From contig CM043953.1 of the NCBI GenBank assembly GCA_014529385.2, positions 90,899,842-90,963,841 of the forward strand: a DNA stretch of 64,000 bases, in the 5' to 3' direction. This DNA is from Adiantum capillus-veneris. Taxonomy: Eukaryota; Streptophyta; Polypodiopsida; Polypodiales; Pteridaceae. Every line of letters starts with the position of its first letter. Position 1 is the first letter of the stretch. The translations under genes and the position numbers were made by a program. Of the stretch, positions 38,933 to 46,689 are shown piece by piece. The notes under the pieces are model-generated. The model was not told the DNA's origin, searched no databases, and saw nothing but the letters and a program-made list of their open reading frames with translations.

Positions 38933-41413
38933 TGTGTGCGCGCGCGTGCATGCGCAAGGAAAAGAGGCTGATTCTATTACTTGAAAATCTCCTAGAACGC
39001 CCAAATGGTGTCTGTTCTAAGAGCAAGTACATCACTACTTACATAGCAAGCCCATAAATGTCAAATGAAAAACTATAAAACGAGATACAACTAGGCACAT
39101 GACCAAACGGAAAAAATTGACGGCCATGGTAAAAAACTTCTCCTAGGACAGTAAAAAGTGCCCTGGCAAGCTAAGTGGAGAGCGGCTATCAGTAGCCTCT
39201 GAAAGATATGCACTTCCAAAAAGCCCATTCAACCACTGTAAATCAAGAAACGGGACCACCAAAAGCCACATGCACTCAAGATGACAGTGAGCAGCTACGA
39301 GAAGCTCAGTGTCGTGTGGACAGATGTCCGCAAACTAGTTGAATATGATAGCAATAGGTAATGGAGGAATAGAAGGGAAAGAGCAATTGATGACAAAGAT
39401 AGGGTGAAGAGGCAACTGAAATCACCAAGATACTTCAACAGTACATCACAAGGTGGGTAACAAAGCTCTACACCAGAGCTGACAAAAAACTTTCTGCCAG
39501 AAGATCGAGCAGTCCACTCGCTGAAGGTGGCTCCTGAAGACCATGATTAGAGATTGAACTCTAAGAGAGAGTGTAGAAGGCTTTGACACAACAGCTAGGT
39601 GAAGATATGTTGAAGAAGCTTGGTAGAGCAGAGATGAGAGTAGCCAGCTTATCTTGAGCAAACCACTCACTAACAAGCAACAATAAAAACCAAAACCCCA
39701 AAACCAACAACCAAAAAAATAAAAGGACAGAAAACAAGACAAACAAAAGCAAAAACAGACAAAACAAACCAAAAGGACAAGCTTCCACACACACACACGA
39801 ACGCGCGCGTGCGAAAGTAACCCGAAAGGGCAACAAGCAGCGCATACAAAAAGAGCTCTCACACACACACACACCCACCCACAAGCAAGCCGACAGAGTA
39901 ACACATCGACCAAAAACAAGAAGCAAAACCAATCACAAAAGGAAAACAAAACAAGAACGAAACAGAAAAACCAAACCCAAACCTAGAGAGCACCAACGAA
40001 CCAGCACGATCAACAGGCCCAAACAAATACCAGAGTCTGCAGCACCAGATGAGGAAGCTTGCGTGGGAGCAAAGCCAGGGATGCAACCTTCTACAGGCAG
40101 AGGCATTTGTCCTAACGGGCTCCGTGTTGAGGAAGATAGGGAGGGAGCTTGGAAATCAAGCAGGGAACAAAGCAACTGAGGAAGAGGCCACGAACCAAAT
40201 CAATGCAGAAGCCAGCAGCACGATTGTAGCAGGGGCAGCACTGCCAGTGGAAGAACTCGAAAAGCATGGATCTACGAAGAAGATATGCCGCGATGGAGGG
40301 AAGGGAAACTTGCCTGCACAAGAGTAGAGGGGAAGTAGGGAACCGAAGAGAGGTAAATGGCGCGGAGAATGTAATTGGACTTATTTTGCAAAGCTTTTGA
40401 TATATCTTTTGTTTGAAGCAAAGTTTGTTCATTTCAGCGTTTTTCCATAGTCTAGGGTTTTATTTTGATCATTTTCGTGAAATTTAAAATTTTGATATGG
40501 GACACCTCTTGGGAGCTATTTTTGAGGGTGATAAGGTCAAAATTTGAAAAAAAATTGTATGTAGGAATTGTAGTCCTCAAAACGACGAAAAATATTGCTT
40601 CTTCGACTTTTTTCAAATTCCTTCATTTTGATGCTCATTTCAGCCCGTAGATTAAGGAAAAAGTGAAAAAATATTGTTTTACGCTGTTTTTGTAGAAATT
40701 GGCAACTTGCAGATAAATTTTCGGCCAAAGTGAGCAGGATATGGATTTTTCGCATCACACGACTATCGAAGAGCTCGACAAGACGGACAAATTCATATGA
40801 GATGGCCTCAGGCAAATTCTTACTCGTTTGGGAGCTACGGTTCATTGAAAATGGCCGAGAATTGTGAACCTTTTTTTAAAAAAAGTTTCTAAATTGGCTA
40901 ACTCGCGTGTGTGGGATGTGTTTTAGCGGTTCTTATGCGTTTGTGTACAGGACCATTTTGGGCCGCTTTGTTAAAAACTGTAGCTGAGGCCGAAAATAGC
41001 CACTTTTCGTGAAGAAGACGGCCCCCATACTCTGAAGGAGGCTATTCAACTGTGATGGTGGCTTGAGATTGTGATTGTAAATGAGAGTGAGTGTGATTGA
41101 GAGTGAGAGTGAGAGTGAGAGTGCGATTGAGATTGAGATTGAGAGCTGTGCAAAGATTGAGAGTGAGATAGCTCGGGGGTGGTCAGGACGTTTGACACGA
41201 GCTACGCTCTTCTTGTACACGTGAATTTACACCAATACAGATCTCTAATTTCCTCTGTCTACTCTGCGTACTTGCAATTCTATTATTGTGCTCCCGTGTC
41301 TTGTCACAGCGGAGGCAGATGACCGGGCAACAGGTAGGTGGCTTCAGGGCTGCGAGGGAGCCTGCCGCGAAGGGGAGGCCTGCCGCAAGATGCAGATGCA
41401 GCCATCGCAAGGG

Positions 41414-41493
<80 letters not shown>

Positions 41494-43589
41494 TACTGTG
41501 TACAAAGATCCCAGAGATGCCAAGCGAAGCCTGTCCCATGGGGTGTACAAAACTGTATACATGGGTATAGAACATAGTAGATGGCTTAGGTGTCAATCGA
41601 GCTATACATCAAGGTGGCTTCTAGTCTCTCCAAAGCTGCTTCTATTCTGATGACAAGATAGAAAGCTAATACATTGAAACATTCAAGTGGCAAAAACACT
41701 TTGCAATGACATAAGAACATCAAAAATGTTGTCAAACTCACCAACAAGACACTGCACTCACACAGAACCATCTCTCTCTGAAGCGTGATACAATTTTAAC
41801 ATCACAATTCTCAAAAAGATGACCACATTATATAAACAAGTCTTCTGACGTCTGAAACCCACTCTCTGTTTCATCTGATCTTTCATACATATTTTGGCCC
41901 ATAATACAACCAGATCGGAATAACTGACAAAAAGGATGTCAAATCAAACACAAACTTCAGATAAAATGGTATAACCCTAGTGGATGCCTCATAAAATTGA
42001 CCTACAGGCACACTATAGAGCTTATATTATCTAAAGGCATTTCAACATCCAATCAGCCCCTCCCACATGACTATCTATATCAACCACAAAGGGCATTCAC
42101 ACCTCCTGCTTGCACAACTCCTAAACAGACCATCAAATAGTTTTCACATTTAAGTATATAGAGAGCCCAATGCCATAATCTTGAATCACACTCGATTACA
42201 AGCACTAGGAATGGAGGCATGAAGCCCTCAGTAAATAGCTCACAATGCATATGGTTTTAAAACCAGAAACAAGGCTGAAGACATCCAACAACCAATCGGC
42301 ACTTCTATCAGAAGACATTTGAGACATCCTGCCTGCAGAATTCTCCGTCTCCTTAAAAATGTTAGATTGAGAAAATGTGGGTGCAAAAGGCCTTAATCCT
42401 GAAGCACCCTTAGATTTATGCACAAAAACTGCCTAGCTTTCCAGCAATTGATCTGTATGCATTACTTATACCAATGACGAGTATCTAAGTAGCAACTGAC
42501 AAATCAAGCCTTCCATAGATATGTCATGCATACATTACCAGAATTTATGAAAGGAAAAAGTAAACCTATCCAGAGATTGGAATGCGAAATATATGGTGAG
42601 AATAAGAACTCCAAGTTGAAGTTTACCTATGAATAGTTTGAATGCCTTCGGAAGAGGCCGTCGTTGTGTAATCCAAAACACATCAGCCTTCTTATTCATA
42701 AACAAGCCCGGATCAATTATCAAAGGCTTGGCCCTCTGAAACCTGTAAATTTGGGTAAGAAGTGTTTAGTAATGCCCACGTGATCCAAATGAATAAAGAT
42801 TCTGACATTCACATAACAAAATAACTCACTCTCGCCAACCAAGATTACTTGTGTGCTCAATAAAATTCAGATCCTTGGGCAAAAACGAAAAGACATGCAG
42901 TAGATCTGTTTACACAATGGGCATAGTTAAAAACGAAATCTCTAAAAAAAAGAGGAATGCAAAAGGTGCACTCTTCAGAGACATTGAGGTCTGGGTGTAC
43001 CATCTTGCGTCACAAGGGGATAGTCCGTTGCACTCAGATTGATGAACCAGTCCCAATGCTTGCTGTACCTGAGCAAGATGGCTGCTCCATGTAGAGTGCT
43101 TGCAATCATAGTCGAACCCTTGTATGTGATTAAGTTTGCCTTTCCAACTACATGGACATTCCCATCTTGCTGATACGTACAAAACTGCTGGACAAAGTTG
43201 GCAAGCTCAACCCTTTCTCGTGCAGGGGCCTCCAAGTCAAGGTGTAACAGGTAGTGATTACGAGGATGGTAAACTGCTAGTAAAAGCCTTTTCATGCTGT
43301 TTAAATCCCCCTTAGCTCCAGAGATGAGATATGCAAACCTTGGAGGTATGGGCATGCCAATGGACAAAGAGGACTGCTTTGCAAAGATGTCATCTGGATC
43401 AGCTGAGGTATCAACATCTGATGAAAGGGAGCTGTATATGGTAGATGATGCTGAAGATGACGATGAGGCCAAATTTATTATTGCGGCTAGTATAAGGAGC
43501 AGGCAGGCAGCTATGGTAATGACAAATGGGCGCATCCATTTGCGCTCCAGAAGAGCACATCCAAATAAAAGATATGGCTTCTTCTTCAT
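16678..43589 (-). CDS. GLCAT14-like: GT14-family beta-glucuronosyltransferase (GLCAT14-type), four exons, 434 residues
   Basis: CDS = join of 43589-43001, 42905-42830, 42742-42627 and 17201-16678 on the minus strand; all junctions obey GT-AG and the phases close exactly. In characterised plants this clade adds glucuronic acid to arabinogalactan-protein glycans in the Golgi. The protein has a short cytosolic tail, one signal-anchor helix (about residues 20-40), a Ser-rich stem, and a GT14 catalytic domain from about residue 84: FAYLISGAKGDL, YHPRNHYLLHLDLEAP, DWFINLSATDYPL (180-192), IIDPGLF..KKADVFW, SPEGYFHTV, PPKQHP and TPGGWCIGT near the C-terminus. The start is fixed by an in-frame TGA 57 bp upstream of the ATG. 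Length is normal for the family (roughly 430-450). No damage is seen, so it is probably functional despite its 25-kb third intron. Substrate specificity is inferred from the family. Confidence 0.93.
18192..18196. repeat. Target-site duplication ATTCT, left
   Basis: ATTCT directly precedes the left LTR at 18197 and recurs at 24233-24237 directly after the right LTR, so the insertion is intact and unrearranged. Confidence 0.9.
18197..19472 (+). repeat. 5' LTR of the pol-less gypsy element (1276 bp)
   Basis: Begins TGTGACGTGACACATCCC (the right copy starts TGTCATGTGACACATCCC) and ends CTGCACCTAACA. It has TATATAAG at 18523. Downstream, at about 18630-18970, are roughly eight GCGTTTT motifs, often followed by TTGGAT or TCAGC. 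ATTTTCAGCC recurs as well. Confidence 0.9.
18523..18530 (+). promoter_or_regulatory. TATA box of the LTR promoter
   Basis: TATATAAG, 326 bp into the LTR. The right LTR has the same box at 23281 and the related LTR has one at 34528. It presumably starts the element transcript. Confidence 0.6.
19473..19485 (+). other. Primer-binding site (initiator tRNA-Met)
   Basis: TTGGTATCAGAGC directly follows the 5' LTR. TGGTATCAGAGC is complementary to the 3' end of plant initiator tRNA-Met. Confidence 0.9.
19945..22220 (+). pseudogene. gag-protease frame of the pol-less gypsy element
   Basis: The N-terminal gag frame starts at 19945 and is charged and coiled-coil-like (QQETTRITMERNERNAQQQE). It shifts frame near 20450, and an in-frame TGA lies at 20541-20543. 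The frame then runs open to 22220: capsid-like DAINWYHAWQEAQ and DWADFQDKLKARFMPPQYL, an Asn/Ser/Lys-rich linker with GKNGKNGKN, the CCHC knuckle CFHCHIKGHIKRTC, then a retropepsin-like domain FYPGSMHDVISSSLVERARL with GCDMILGIRWF. The catalytic aspartate expected in the D-[ST]-G position is replaced here by Tyr-Pro-Gly. The C-terminus has a His/Asp repeat (HDDLKDNDLHDDLDDNDKHD, 21880-22020). The stop TGA overlaps the next ATG as ATGA. Confidence 0.8.
22217..22709 (+). CDS. Unrecognised second ORF of the pol-less gypsy element
   Basis: I do not recognise this protein. An ATG at 22217 overlaps the gag-protease stop (ATGA) in the -1 frame and reads ALFECFIRDRF before a stop. A short indel relative to the second copy moves the homologous reading into the frame that is open from 22221 to 22709. 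That frame shares with 33427-33890 the segments RLYV.PF..H..LY, SLMDEH.CMR, HSR.S.SMS.PW.DT, HFHCDLPQLID, KIRSH.L.VFDE.F and SLCSS.LH. It is rich in His and Cys, has no clear signal peptide, and has no polymerase, RNase H or integrase motif. Two differently decayed copies sharing one reading frame suggest it was once translated. It could also be a distorted remnant of a known domain. Confidence 0.45.
22941..22952 (+). other. Polypurine tract
   Basis: AAAAGGAGGGGA lies directly upstream of the 3' LTR. The related partial copy has AAAAAGGAGGGGA at 34212-34224 in the same position. Confidence 0.85.
22953..24232 (+). repeat. 3' LTR of the pol-less gypsy element (1280 bp)
   Basis: Nearly identical to 18197-19472 (TATATAAG at 23281, same GCGTTTT series, same CTGCACCTAACA end). 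It is followed by the duplicated ATTCT at 24233-24237. Confidence 0.9.
24238..24694 (-). mobile_element. 5' LTR, primer site and leader fragment of another minus-strand LTR element
   Basis: On the minus strand a TGTTGGGTATGTAAAGG...CACCAACA segment (24694-24416, 279 bp) is followed by AAC and TGGTATCAGAGC (24412-24401), a tRNA-Met primer site. The leader continues down to 24238, where the gypsy element inserted. The rest of this element was not found to the left of 18191, so it is truncated. (GA)n tracts lie inside the LTR at about 24469-24499 and 24527-24540, and another follows its end. Confidence 0.7.
24695..24732. repeat. (GA)n microsatellite
   Basis: About 19 AG units directly after the TGTTGGGTATG LTR end. 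From 24733 to 25140 I see only low-complexity sequence, including a duplicated ~49-bp segment around 25010-25110 (TGGAAAAGATCATCGACATA twice). Confidence 0.9.
25141..27790 (+). pseudogene. L1-like LINE fragment: endonuclease and reverse transcriptase
   Basis: Frames on the plus strand give the LINE order. An APE-type endonuclease remnant reads FQNIYAPNHASARAKFW (25435-25485) and LSQIDRFYASDHICD (from about 25700). A linker follows to 26114. The RT reads LPRGSCLGKDSLTPSIFLE (to 26457, the GKDGL...EF motif), DEIWQWLPITILNSAYKILA, ETQTQFVNDRSILDNIF, VKLFLDFEKAYGKNDWDFLE, and AEFADDSGMYLEG near 27105-27140 carrying the FADD catalytic box. Post-RT frames continue to 27768. Several stops and frameshifts break it, so it is inactive. 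It is interrupted at 27791 by a small LTR element; whether the sequence from 31963 continues this LINE is uncertain. Confidence 0.85.
27814..27852. repeat. (GA)n microsatellite at the solo LTR insertion site
   Basis: The AG repeats end exactly at the solo LTR, and the 5-bp duplication GAGAA is drawn from them. Confidence 0.9.
27853..29164 (+). mobile_element. Solo LTR (1312 bp) of a gypsy family related to 18197-24232
   Basis: TGTCACGTGCACATGG...CGCTGCACCTGACA, flanked by GAGAA at 27848-27852 and 29165-29169. The start and end resemble the LTRs at 18197, 22953 and 34225. TATAAAGG lies at 28319, followed by at least five GCGTTTT motifs at 28380-28700. No internal sequence remains, as expected from recombination between two LTRs. 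It inserted in the (GA)n tract of the small element's 3' LTR and is therefore younger than that element. Confidence 0.85.
29243..29289. repeat. (GA)n microsatellite
   Basis: About 23 units inside the 3' LTR of the small element. Confidence 0.9.
30518..30958 (-). CDS. Unidentified 146-codon frame inside the small LTR element
   Basis: An open frame in the element's sense orientation, beginning MGDPFILAIIQQLRTPEGVV and containing EELTRDMAMLMAYGIPTF and LDLFLDRFMAWIYRLEWDF. Composition is mixed rather than low-complexity. I recognise no family and no gag, zinc-knuckle or catalytic signature. It may be a captured host fragment, a remnant structural protein, or chance: an overlapping frame at 30894-30460 is also open. 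I would not treat it as a gene without more copies. Confidence 0.2.
   Translation of the reverse strand: MGDPFILAIIQQLRTPEGVVTCGLLWTPMHSSEELTRDMAMLMAYGIPTFREKTSPSWVDKHLPLDLDTSDRLLTQEHLHGLRERILDLFLDRFMAWIYRLEWDFSAFDSLGEFTCEVREIRHPTTTSGVTWMLGLDGSAVALLHS
31706..31962 (-). repeat. 5' LTR of the small non-autonomous element (257 bp)
   Basis: TGTTAGATTT...CTCTCACA on the minus strand, next to primer site TGGTATCAGT and followed on the far side by AGCAG. It is shorter than the 3' LTR (about 444 bp once the insert is removed) because an internal stretch near the microsatellite is missing. It holds (AC)n at 31740-31761. Confidence 0.85.
31968..32826. other. Unassigned intronic stretch with a (GA)n tract
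   Basis: Probably the right-hand continuation of whatever the small LTR element inserted into. A (GA)n microsatellite lies at 32234-32280. A diverged direct repeat around 32395-32500 contains ACACGAGACCACTRACAC twice. A C-run occurs at 32738-32749. No LINE motif is readable here. Confidence 0.4.
32827..33422 (-). mobile_element. Partial second copy of the small LTR element (3' LTR plus interior end)
   Basis: From TGTGAGTGCGCGTG (32827) to about 33222 it matches the LTR at 27791/29170-29551, with the same GGTGGCCAGCCC and ACAAGTATG segments. 33223-33422 matches the interior start at 29552-29715 (GATGTGAGGCAAATGATGAA, AAGTGCCGYCACGAGCAG). The match ends at about 33422, where gypsy-type interior sequence begins, so the copy is truncated or chimeric. 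Confidence 0.75.
33423..35400 (+). mobile_element. Partial second copy of the pol-less gypsy family (ORF2, polypurine tract, 3' LTR)
   Basis: 33423 onward matches 22213-22952, starting at the ATGATT that begins ORF2. It includes ATTCGTGATGGTTTC, the conserved SLMDEH.CMR and HFHCDLPQLID readings, the polypurine tract at 34212-34224, and a 3' LTR at 34225-35400 (TGTCACGTACACATCT to CTGCACCTTACA, TATATAAG at 34528, at least five GCGTTTT motifs at 34640-34945). A 74-bp tandem duplication lies at about 33813-33960. The gag-protease and 5' LTR are missing. The left junction is exactly where the partial small element stops. Confidence 0.8.
33813..33960 (+). repeat. 74-bp tandem duplication in ORF2 of the second copy
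   Basis: TTTTTTCGAAAGAATAGTCT through GTGTTGGAAATG occurs twice in direct tandem with a 74-bp period (GAAAGAATAG at 33821 and 33895). It is absent from the complete copy. Since 74 is not a multiple of three, it shifts the reading frame. Confidence 0.9.
35401..36850 (+). pseudogene. LINE fragment, post-RT and C-terminal zinc-binding region
   Basis: Starts LVNLGKTKVMEFNTTTHWV (35410-35467), a LINE thumb/palm motif after the RT active site. Further frames follow: IQFQKPRTKLWLFDTWVIST near 35630 and MGTHLSQGIRCAIGQIRTSL (36250-36310). CELCH with H..HICHC at 36364-36423 is a C-terminal Cys/His cluster. The same tail occurs at 15125-15440, which shows they are one family. Stops divide the frames. 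The left boundary is the gypsy LTR end, so that insertion or a later deletion removed the RT. Confidence 0.7.
36851..38170. other. Unassigned intronic DNA
   Basis: No gene seen. It holds an ATTTC run (about 36997-37020), a short (AC)n near 37450, and three near-repeats of TTTTCATGTAAYT/GC at 37663-37697. TTTAAATATGAGCAAAAGG near 37710 may be an old LTR promoter, but no ends were found. Confidence 0.35.
38171..38825 (+). pseudogene. LINE 3' end with zf-RVT domain
   Basis: The plus frame around 38200 reads DPTCQRCTLEPESLRHCFWV then CPYVQPVW, the CxxC...HCFWxCPY pattern of the zinc-binding (zf-RVT) domain that follows RT in plant LINEs. The frame continues to 38604 with TLWTMWKARSAHIW, typical of the adjoining region (W..W..R). 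A shifted frame runs to 38824, where the element seems to end in TATATATAG just before a long (CT)n. No poly(A) tail or target duplication was identified. Confidence 0.7.
38840..38929. repeat. (CT)n microsatellite, about 90 bp
   Basis: Uninterrupted CT dinucleotides followed by TGTGTGTGCGCGCGCG. It creates long Ser-Leu and Arg-Glu frames that are not genes. Confidence 0.95.
38930..41417. other. Unassigned intronic DNA, low complexity
   Basis: Nothing recognisable as a gene. 39660-39960 is A/C-rich with (AC)n runs at 39786-39798 and 39860-39876. 41085-41170 is a degenerate GAGTGW/GATTGA minisatellite. Confidence 0.5.
41418..41491. repeat. (CT)n microsatellite, about 74 bp
   Basis: Pure CT dinucleotides. 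Several overlapping frames here encode only Ser-Leu or Arg-Glu repeats. 41492-42626, to the exon 3 donor, shows no recognisable element and may be original intron sequence. Confidence 0.95.
42627..42742 (-). CDS. GLCAT14-like: GT14 gene exon 3 (116 bp)
   Basis: The acceptor TTTACAG|G completes Glu 222. The exon continues with FQRAKPLIIDPGLFMNKKAD and VFWITQRRPLPKAFKLFI, then donor ATAG|GTAAAC leaves phase 1. Intron 2 (42743-42829) is 87 bp. The remaining part of this codon lies 25.4 kb away in exon 4. Confidence 0.92.
42830..42905 (-). CDS. GLCAT14-like: GT14 gene exon 2 (76 bp)
   Basis: A small exon after an AACAG acceptor. Its first two bases complete an Asp codon, then come 24 codons reading LLHVFSFLPKDLNF and IEHTSNLGWR, a stretch diagnostic for plant GT14 proteins. 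The donor is GA|GTGAGT, with the Glu codon split GA/G. Intron 1 (42906-43000) is 95 bp. Confidence 0.92.
43001..43589 (-). CDS. GLCAT14-like: GT14 gene exon 1
   Basis: Encodes residues 1-196 plus the first base of codon 197: tail, membrane anchor, Ser-rich stem, and the N-terminal half of the GT14 domain through DWFINLSATDYPLVTQD. The donor is GATG|GTACAC. Reading past the donor gives a short out-of-family tail and a stop, which confirms the splice site. Confidence 0.93.
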
Positions 43590-43867
43590 GGCTATATCAA
43601 AGCTGATGAAAGACGTAAGACCACAACTCCAAACGGAGGCTCTCCGTCATAGTGGAGTCCCTGACAAGGCCGCAGTTTGCCAAGGGTCCACAATTGTACG
43701 AAATCCAGATGGATTGAGAGGATTTCATGTATGAGAGGAGGCCAATGACCGAAGATTCAGCTCACAGTGCGGGAAGAAGGATATCAGGAGCTCGATCAGC
43801 TTCAAAACCAGGAAGAGTTCCCCCCATTTCCGAGGACGTACTGTTAGCACGGTGGGGAAAAAAATGC

Positions 43868-43951
<84 letters not shown>

Positions 43952-45760
43952 TTAGAAGTGAGAGATCTAGTTGGAAACTTACAGCTCGGGGATGGATAAA
44001 GTCCTCAACTCTTCTGTAAGTTCTGCTCGTAGAGCTTCACAAATCACGAGAAACTAGCAGAGAAAGCTCGAGACCTTGAGAAATGCAGGTGCGGCGCAGG
44101 GTACCAGCGTCAGAAGCCTGGCTTTGCGAATACGGTGGCAATGTGGCATTCACTGTTGTCGAGGCCAATTTGAAACCGCGACTACAGTTTCGTATTGTTG
44201 TGTCTATTTCAATTTTCAACTCAACTCTCATTATCGCCTTAATTTTGATAGGTTAACGTCCATGAGGCTGTTCTCACACTCTAATGGTGTGGGTTCAACT
44301 GGTGTCATTGTGGTGCGTTTGATTGATATAGTATGCAGCACGAGCATGGCCTAATTTTCTCAAAGAACAATATAATATGCAGCATGAGCATGGCCTGATT
44401 TTCTCAAAGAACAAAGGAGCAGAGAAGGCCATTGTGGTCTAAACTAGTGTGCCCTGATTACTTTGTAGCGAACACTTCAACACAATTTGGAGACATTCAT
44501 GAAGTATAAATAATGGTATAATTGTCATTAGAAATCATCATGCAGCTTTGATTGGTTAGTGAGAGAGAGAAGTTAACAAGAAACATAAGTTTGAAAAGCG
44601 GAGTATTAGTGTATGTTTTTTGGTGGGCCGTAGCTAGTTCTCAAAGCTCTGTATCACCTCTTCTTGAACTTGTTCCCAAACCTCTAAGAACTCGCCACAC
44701 GATGGAAATTAAGAGTTAGCCAATATCTCAAGCCAAAGAATTTGGATTTGTAACTTTATAATACGCACAGATGCATTATGTGCACAATGTGCTTGTGTCC
44801 CCCAAAAAACAAAAAAACCATGCATACATATAGTGGGAAGGTGTCACTCAGTTTTTATAAACCGTAGGGAACGTGCCCTTCCCCCTCATACTTATTTCTC
44901 CTCCAATATTGAAGGGTCATGTTCAATGTTTGCAAATAGAAGATGTAGTGTAAGTTAAGCCAACTAAAATTGCAAAATCCAGTTGGATTTCAAGCTTGCC
45001 TCAAAAAATTTACAAGTTTTAGTGTAGATATCGGCAAATGCTTGAAATTTTGACCTAAAAATCGGAAGAAGATTTGTAGATGAGCCCTTATTTTCTTCGA
45101 GAATGAAAAACTTCCTTGGCAAGCTCTACGACTCGTGTTATGCTTCTCCTCTAGTGTTGGAGTGTTAAGATATGCTAGTTCTTCTCCAATATTGGAGGGT
45201 CACCTTGCTTTTGTTGTGGACTTCAGTGCAAAGGAAGGAATTCATTACCTTCAACTTTTCAACATCGCTACTGCAAAATGATAAGCGGGTACAAATGATG
45301 CATCTTGTGTTGAAGGGTTGCATGTAGGCCACAAAAAAGGCTTGGGTGAATAAGTTAGGGGAGTAGAAGCATGTTTATGGCAAAAAGTTGGCAGACTTTC
45401 CTTAAGGCTAAGTGGAGTGTAGGACTAGATACATTGCATTTATTTGGGGCTTGTGTGGATAACTTAAGCAAGTCAGGTGTGACATGCAAGAGATGAAAGT
45501 TTCGGGTCTAAGCAACAAGCAGAGGCGTGACGTGGGGGTGCCGTGCTTGCAAAATATATCCAAAATACATACAAAATTACAAATCTAATCACACATACCT
45601 TGAGAGTGGCAAGGAAGAGAGCAAAGAGGGAGAGACAATGCTCGTGCACACCTCTTAGAAGAACGAAGTGCTACGCATGCATGTGAGAGAAAAGTGGAGA
45701 GAGAGGAAAGAAGATCAATAGTAGATGGGGGCCAAGGCTCCACCCCCACGTGGATGTCTC
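43590..45760. other. GT14 upstream region and intergenic DNA
   Basis: The GT14 5' UTR and promoter must lie here. No TATA box could be assigned with confidence. A compound (TG)n(AG)n tract lies 280-360 bp upstream of the ATG. A 44-bp tandem duplication starts at 44333 and 44377 (ATGCAGCAYGAGCATGGCCT). No other gene seen. Confidence 0.5.
43869..43949. repeat. Compound (TG)n(AG)n microsatellite upstream of GT14
   Basis: (TG)21 at 43869-43910 runs directly into (AG)n at 43911-43949. On the gene strand this is (CT)n(CA)n about 280 bp before the ATG, in the 5' UTR or proximal promoter. CT-rich tracts are common in plant core promoters; a regulatory role is only possible. Confidence 0.9.
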
Positions 45761-46337
45761 TGTTGTGGAATTATGGTTGTAGGAAAACACACACAGCTTC
45801 GAGAAGACTCAAGGCACACAATATAGAGTGTATTACTTAGTGTGCTACCGAAAGATAGATAGCCCTAGAATGATGGGCGAATATACAATGCACGGGGGGG
45901 GAACCTCCTAAAGAGGGAAAAATTACCCCGGCGGTCCTAGTGTGTTCACACACATCACTACCACATGTATATGGTAACAAATCCCCCCTGGGAGTGATGC
46001 CGTAAACAAGGGCTGGCACGAAGAGTAAAGGGAAGTGTCATGCCCTAAGGACAGGATCGGTCCACAAAGGGGAAAAAGCCCAAAGCTTTGCGAAAAGCTT
46101 CGAACTTCTCACGAGACAATGCCTTTGTGAAAATATCTACAAGGTTGTCCTATGTTGGCACATAAGCCAAGCTGATCTCTCTTGTTGAGAGCCTCTCCCT
46201 GACATAGTGGTAATGCACCTCAATGTGCTTTGTGCAAGCATGAAAAACTAGGTTCCTTGCAACTGCCAATGCGCTCTGACTGTGAGTGTAGATAGTGTTG
46301 GCAGTGTCCTGTCCAACACCCAAATCAGTCATGAGGC
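45761..46337 (-). mobile_element. Copia-A: RNase H end and 3' LTR of an older copia element
   Basis: The minus frame from 46332 reads MTDLGVGQDTANTIYTHSQS, RNLVFHACTKHIEVHYHYVR and, after a TAG, DNLVDIFTKALSREKFEAFR, the copia RNase H C-terminus. CCCAGGGGGGATT is the polypurine tract, followed by TGTTACCATATACATG...TTCCACAACA, an LTR at 45979-45761 (219 bp). The rest of the element is displaced: upstream of MTDLG only RCL (51805-51813 side) remains before gypsy-A interrupts, so the missing part should lie beyond 64000. It is the oldest layer of the nest. Confidence 0.75.
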
Positions 46338-46689
46338 TGAAGGAGTACGAGCGGAAGTGCGACGCGAGAGAGAGTGCGAGAAGAACAGCACGACGATATG
46401 GTGAACTCGCTCTACTGTAATGTGTAGAGCATAGTGAGTTCTTATTAGGTTTTTACAAAAGAATATGTGTACATACGTGGCGGCCCGCCCACTTACCTGG
46501 GCGACCACATTGGGCTTTATACCCCAACAACCTCCCACTTAAAGTCCAATGTGGTACTTTAAGTGTGAGAGAAGCTACTATACAAGCTAATATACAAGAC
46601 ATGTAGAGAAGTGATGTACTACCCTACACCTAACTGCTTGCGAAAATGCGCAAAGCTCTCTGAGGGAAGTCCTTTTGTAAGTAGATCAA

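Larger units (their letters stand above)
17202..42626 (-). other. GT14 intron 3, 25,425 bp, transposon-filled
   Basis: Bounded by donor GTAAAC (42626) and acceptor TTTTTTGCAG (17202) in the minus sense. It contains one complete pol-less gypsy-type element, a complete small LTR element with a solo LTR nested in it, a partial second pol-less gypsy copy, several LINE pieces, and at least eight microsatellites. Most inserted elements run on the plus strand, antisense to the gene. The 17202-18191 part shows nothing recognisable. Confidence 0.9.

Noticed and set aside
38743-39057. Long Ser-Leu or Arg-Glu proteins over (CT)n/(GA)n tracts (also at 24.4, 27.7, 41.3 and 43.9 kb)
   Set aside because: Dinucleotide repeats are open in several frames on both strands. 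These are artefacts, not genes.
39446-39949. 167-residue minus-strand frame rich in Cys/Phe/Val/Leu
   Set aside because: It comes from A/C-rich low-complexity DNA read in reverse; a second frame is also open and no domain is visible.
42975-43589. A 204-residue single-exon protein
   Set aside because: The last residues read through the GTACAC donor into intron 1; the next exon restores the family sequence.
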